Source of the DNA: an uncultured Erysipelotrichaceae bacterium
Lineage (GTDB): Bacteria; Bacillota_I; Bacilli_A; RF39; UBA660
NCBI GenBank assembly: GCA_902797005.1
Contig: CADBRE010000170.1
Location: 1 to 5,301, forward strand
DNA: 5,301 bases
Reading direction: 5' to 3'
The position numbers and the translations under genes were made by a program. Under the pieces are notes generated by a model that saw only the letters and a program-made list of their open reading frames with translations, was not told where the DNA came from and made no database searches. Of the stretch, positions 4,189 through 5,301 are shown one piece after another; the stretch's first letter is position 1, and every line of letters begins with the position of its first letter.

Positions 4189-5002
4189 TTCTTACCTCCA
4201 TTATAACCATTTCTGGTCTATTATTTAATCTTATTGGAAAACTAGAATTACCTAGTCCTCTGCTTATTACCATATTTGTGTTGCCCTTTTTGTGAATGCC
4301 TGCAGTGAATTTAGGAAACACTCCCTGATGTGGTGCATAAAGCCCGCCTATGAAAGGCACTCTCCACTGTCCACCGTGAGCATGTCCAGTAAATACTAAA
4401 TCATATCCTTTAGAAGAATATTCATCTATCATTTCTGGCCTATGGGATAGCAATATATTAAATTCATTTGTATCTATATCAAAAGCATTTAATTCTTCTT
4501 TTATAATGCTGCGTTGTAGTAATTTATCTTGACTTTTAAAGAACGGATCTTCTACTCCATAGATATTTATTCCATTATATACAGCATAATTATTATCTAG
4601 AATAGTTACATTTCTTTTTCTTAATTCTGTTAATAAATGTTGATAATCTTTAATTCTAGCTTCATGATTTCCAGGAACATAATAGATTTTATTATCCTTT
4701 ATATTGTCTATTAGTTTTAAGGCTGTTTCTATATTTGTTCTACTTGAATCAACTATATCACCTGTAATAACTATAATATCAGGTTTTATTTCGTTAACTT
4801 TAGAAATAATCATTCTATTAAGTATGTTAGATTTAGAATTATGATAATCTGATAAATGAACTACTTTAAGTGTTTTATTGCTATTTATCTTTTTACTTTT
4901 TATAGAATATTTAGTAACTTTAAGTATATTGTTTTCATAATAAATATAAATGACCATTAATACAAGTAATACTATTATAATAATTATCTCTTTCATTTTC
5001 AT
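4172..5002 (-). CDS. Membrane-anchored calcineurin-like metallophosphoesterase (YkuE-like), 276 aa
   Basis: The protein belongs to the calcineurin-like metallophosphoesterases and resembles Bacillus YkuE. All metal-site motifs are present: SDYH (D52, H54), GDIVD (D82, D85), GNHE (N112, H113), LLSHRPE (H187) and GHAHGGQ (H207, H209). A single hydrophobic segment (about residues 5-22) anchors it, and the charge pattern suggests the catalytic domain faces outside. YkuE-type enzymes act on phosphoesters of lipids or envelope compounds; the substrate here is unknown. The frame is open to a GTG at 5020 (adding MYNIIV), but that codon lies upstream of a TATAAT box (5012-5017). I therefore prefer the ATG at 5002, though it has no clear ribosome binding site; the GTG has a weak AAAGA six bases upstream. 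It is the first gene of the ABC operon and shares 17 bases with the ATPase gene. Confidence 0.88.
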   Translation of the reverse strand: MKMKEIIIIIVLLVLMVIYIYYENNILKVTKYSIKSKKINSNKTLKVVHLSDYHNSKSNILNRMIISKVNEIKPDIIVITGDIVDSSRTNIETALKLIDNIKDNKIYYVPGNHEARIKDYQHLLTELRKRNVTILDNNYAVYNGINIYGVEDPFFKSQDKLLQRSIIKEELNAFDIDTNEFNILLSHRPEMIDEYSSKGYDLVFTGHAHGGQWRVPFIGGLYAPHQGVFPKFTAGIHKKGNTNMVISRGLGNSSFPIRLNNRPEMVIMEVRNEINN

Positions 5003-5011
5003 CACTATTAT

Positions 5012-5017
5012 ATTATA
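5012..5017 (-). promoter_or_regulatory. Perfect -10 box (TATAAT) at the 5' end of the phosphoesterase/ABC operon
   Basis: TATAAT on the minus strand would place the transcription start near 5005, three bases before the ATG at 5002. The -35 region at 17 bases (TACAAA, 5035-5040) is poor. If used, the mRNA would be nearly leaderless. If not, the operon promoter lies further up in the AT-rich intergenic stretch, where I found no better candidate. Confidence 0.35.
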
Positions 5018-5096
5018 CACAAAATGTCTTTATTTTTGTAGTGTTTCTAGAATAATTTAATGTTTTTAAAAACTTTAAAAATCTTATTAAAAGCAA

Positions 5097-5125
5097 TTGA
5101 TAATCATTTGATAATTTGCTAGTAT
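5097..5125 (+). promoter_or_regulatory. Extended -10 promoter of the divergent plus-strand gene
   Basis: TTGATA (5097-5102), a 17-base spacer ending in TGC, and TAGTAT (5120-5125) make an extended -10 promoter; TATATT at 5123-5128 is an overlapping alternative -10. Transcription would begin near 5132, about 83 nt before the GTG start at 5215. TTGATAAT occurs twice (5097-5104 and 5108-5115), which could mark a binding site. Confidence 0.45.
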
Positions 5126-5147
5126 ATTTACTTAAGGAACTTATGAT

Positions 5148-5198
5148 ATGTTAGATGGTTACCAGACTTTTACTCAGGGGGTTTTACTTCAGGGGTAG
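5148..5198 (+). CDS. Possible 16-codon leader peptide
   Basis: An ATG with AAGGA (5134-5138) nine bases upstream opens a 16-codon frame, MLDGYQTFTQGVLLQG, ending at TAG (5196-5198). It lies between the promoter and the GTG start at 5215. It contains two near-copies of a 14-base unit. It could be a translated leader or upstream ORF, but short frames with an upstream AAGGA can arise by chance. Confidence 0.25.
   Translation: MLDGYQTFTQGVLLQG
5168..5195 (+). repeat. Tandem 14-bp near-repeat in the leader
   Basis: TTTTACTCAGGGGG (5168-5181) is followed directly by TTTTACTTCAGGGG (5182-5195), the same unit with one base shifted. The G-runs (five and four Gs) are conspicuous in this AT-rich DNA. 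They could affect leader RNA folding or anti-Shine-Dalgarno pairing; no function is established. Confidence 0.5.
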
Positions 5199-5214
5199 AA
5201 AGAAGGTGATAAAG

Positions 5215-5301
5215 GTGAGGAATATAGAAAAGCAATTAGTTATTATCATCAAAGTATTACTCGCTATTATTATTTTGTTAGTATTTGCTTTAGCAGTGCT
5301 A
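5215..5301 (+). CDS. N-terminus of a membrane-anchored or exported protein (continues past window edge)
   Basis: The 29 visible codons start at GTG (5215), with AAGGTGAT (5203-5210) as ribosome binding site four to seven bases upstream. They encode a short polar, basic N-terminus (residues 1-8) followed by an uninterrupted hydrophobic helix (about 9-29) containing one Lys at position 13. This is a signal anchor or uncleaved signal peptide with the cytoplasm-side charge expected for N-in topology. Many cell-wall enzymes of Bacillota, such as penicillin-binding proteins and LytR-type proteins, begin this way, but nothing visible chooses among them. The gene is divergent from the phosphoesterase/ABC operon. 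Confidence 0.7.
   Translation, partial: MRNIEKQLVIIIKVLLAIIILLVFALAVL

Noticed and set aside
5062..5073. Palindrome GTTTTTAAAAAC as a terminator or operator
   Set aside because: It consists almost entirely of A and T with no loop and no following T-run, lies between divergent genes, and is common by chance in DNA of this composition.
5097..5115. Fur- or PerR-like box (TGATAAT repeated)
   Set aside because: The two TGATAAT units are in direct, not inverted, orientation, so the 7-1-7 inverted symmetry of a Fur box is absent. The match is probably AT-rich coincidence around the -35 region.
5148..5301. Readthrough of the TAG at 5196 to give a longer plus-strand protein
   Set aside because: The frame stays open after TAG, but its product has no recognisable features. 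The GTG at 5215 in another frame has a good ribosome binding site and encodes a clear membrane anchor.

Overview
The window is strongly AT-rich, has classical AGGAGG-type ribosome binding sites and tightly packed overlapping genes, and carries a CotF-like spore-coat gene. Together these point to a low-GC, spore-forming member of the Bacillota (Clostridia or a Bacilli/Erysipelotrichia-like lineage). I cannot name a genus from the sequence. Almost all genes lie on the minus strand; only the last 90 bases start a plus-strand gene.

Layout from left to right. 1-33 is the first 11 codons of a minus-strand gene that runs off the window, with its promoter at 128-156. 169-629 holds a coupled two-gene sporulation-type unit (a 63-residue helical protein and an 83-residue CotF-family protein), closed by a clear intrinsic terminator. 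681-1115 encodes a small protein with a domain that looks ADP-ribosyltransferase-like (tentative), with its own extended -10 promoter. 1179-1266 carries a perfect-consensus plus-strand promoter (TTGACA, 17 bp, TATAAT) that runs almost directly into a strong two-way hairpin terminator and so should make an RNA of about 50-60 nt. 1265-1777 encodes a standalone nuclease-like protein resembling the C-terminal tRNase domains of CdiA-type and phage-borne polymorphic toxins. Its promoter lies just past the stop codon of the upstream ABC operon, and a hairpin with a T-run sits between that promoter and the gene. Near-identical 18-bp inverted repeats (1225-1242 and 1907-1924) bracket the cassette. 1929-5002 is a three-gene operon transcribed in the order membrane-anchored metallophosphoesterase, ABC ATPase, 12-helix ABC permease; the genes overlap or abut and are probably translationally coupled. 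5097-5301 starts a divergent plus-strand gene encoding an N-terminally anchored membrane or secreted protein, preceded by a possible short leader peptide.

The most interesting region is 1179-1924. It combines a toxin-like nuclease without a recognisable immunity gene, a strong promoter for a small RNA antisense to the 3' end of its mRNA, and flanking inverted repeats that resemble the two arms of a split terminator. This could be an inserted toxin module controlled by an antisense RNA, in the style of type I toxin-antitoxin loci with 3'-overlapping antisense RNAs. That reading is an inference: the promoter, hairpin, repeats and nuclease-like motifs are visible, but the regulation and the toxicity are not.
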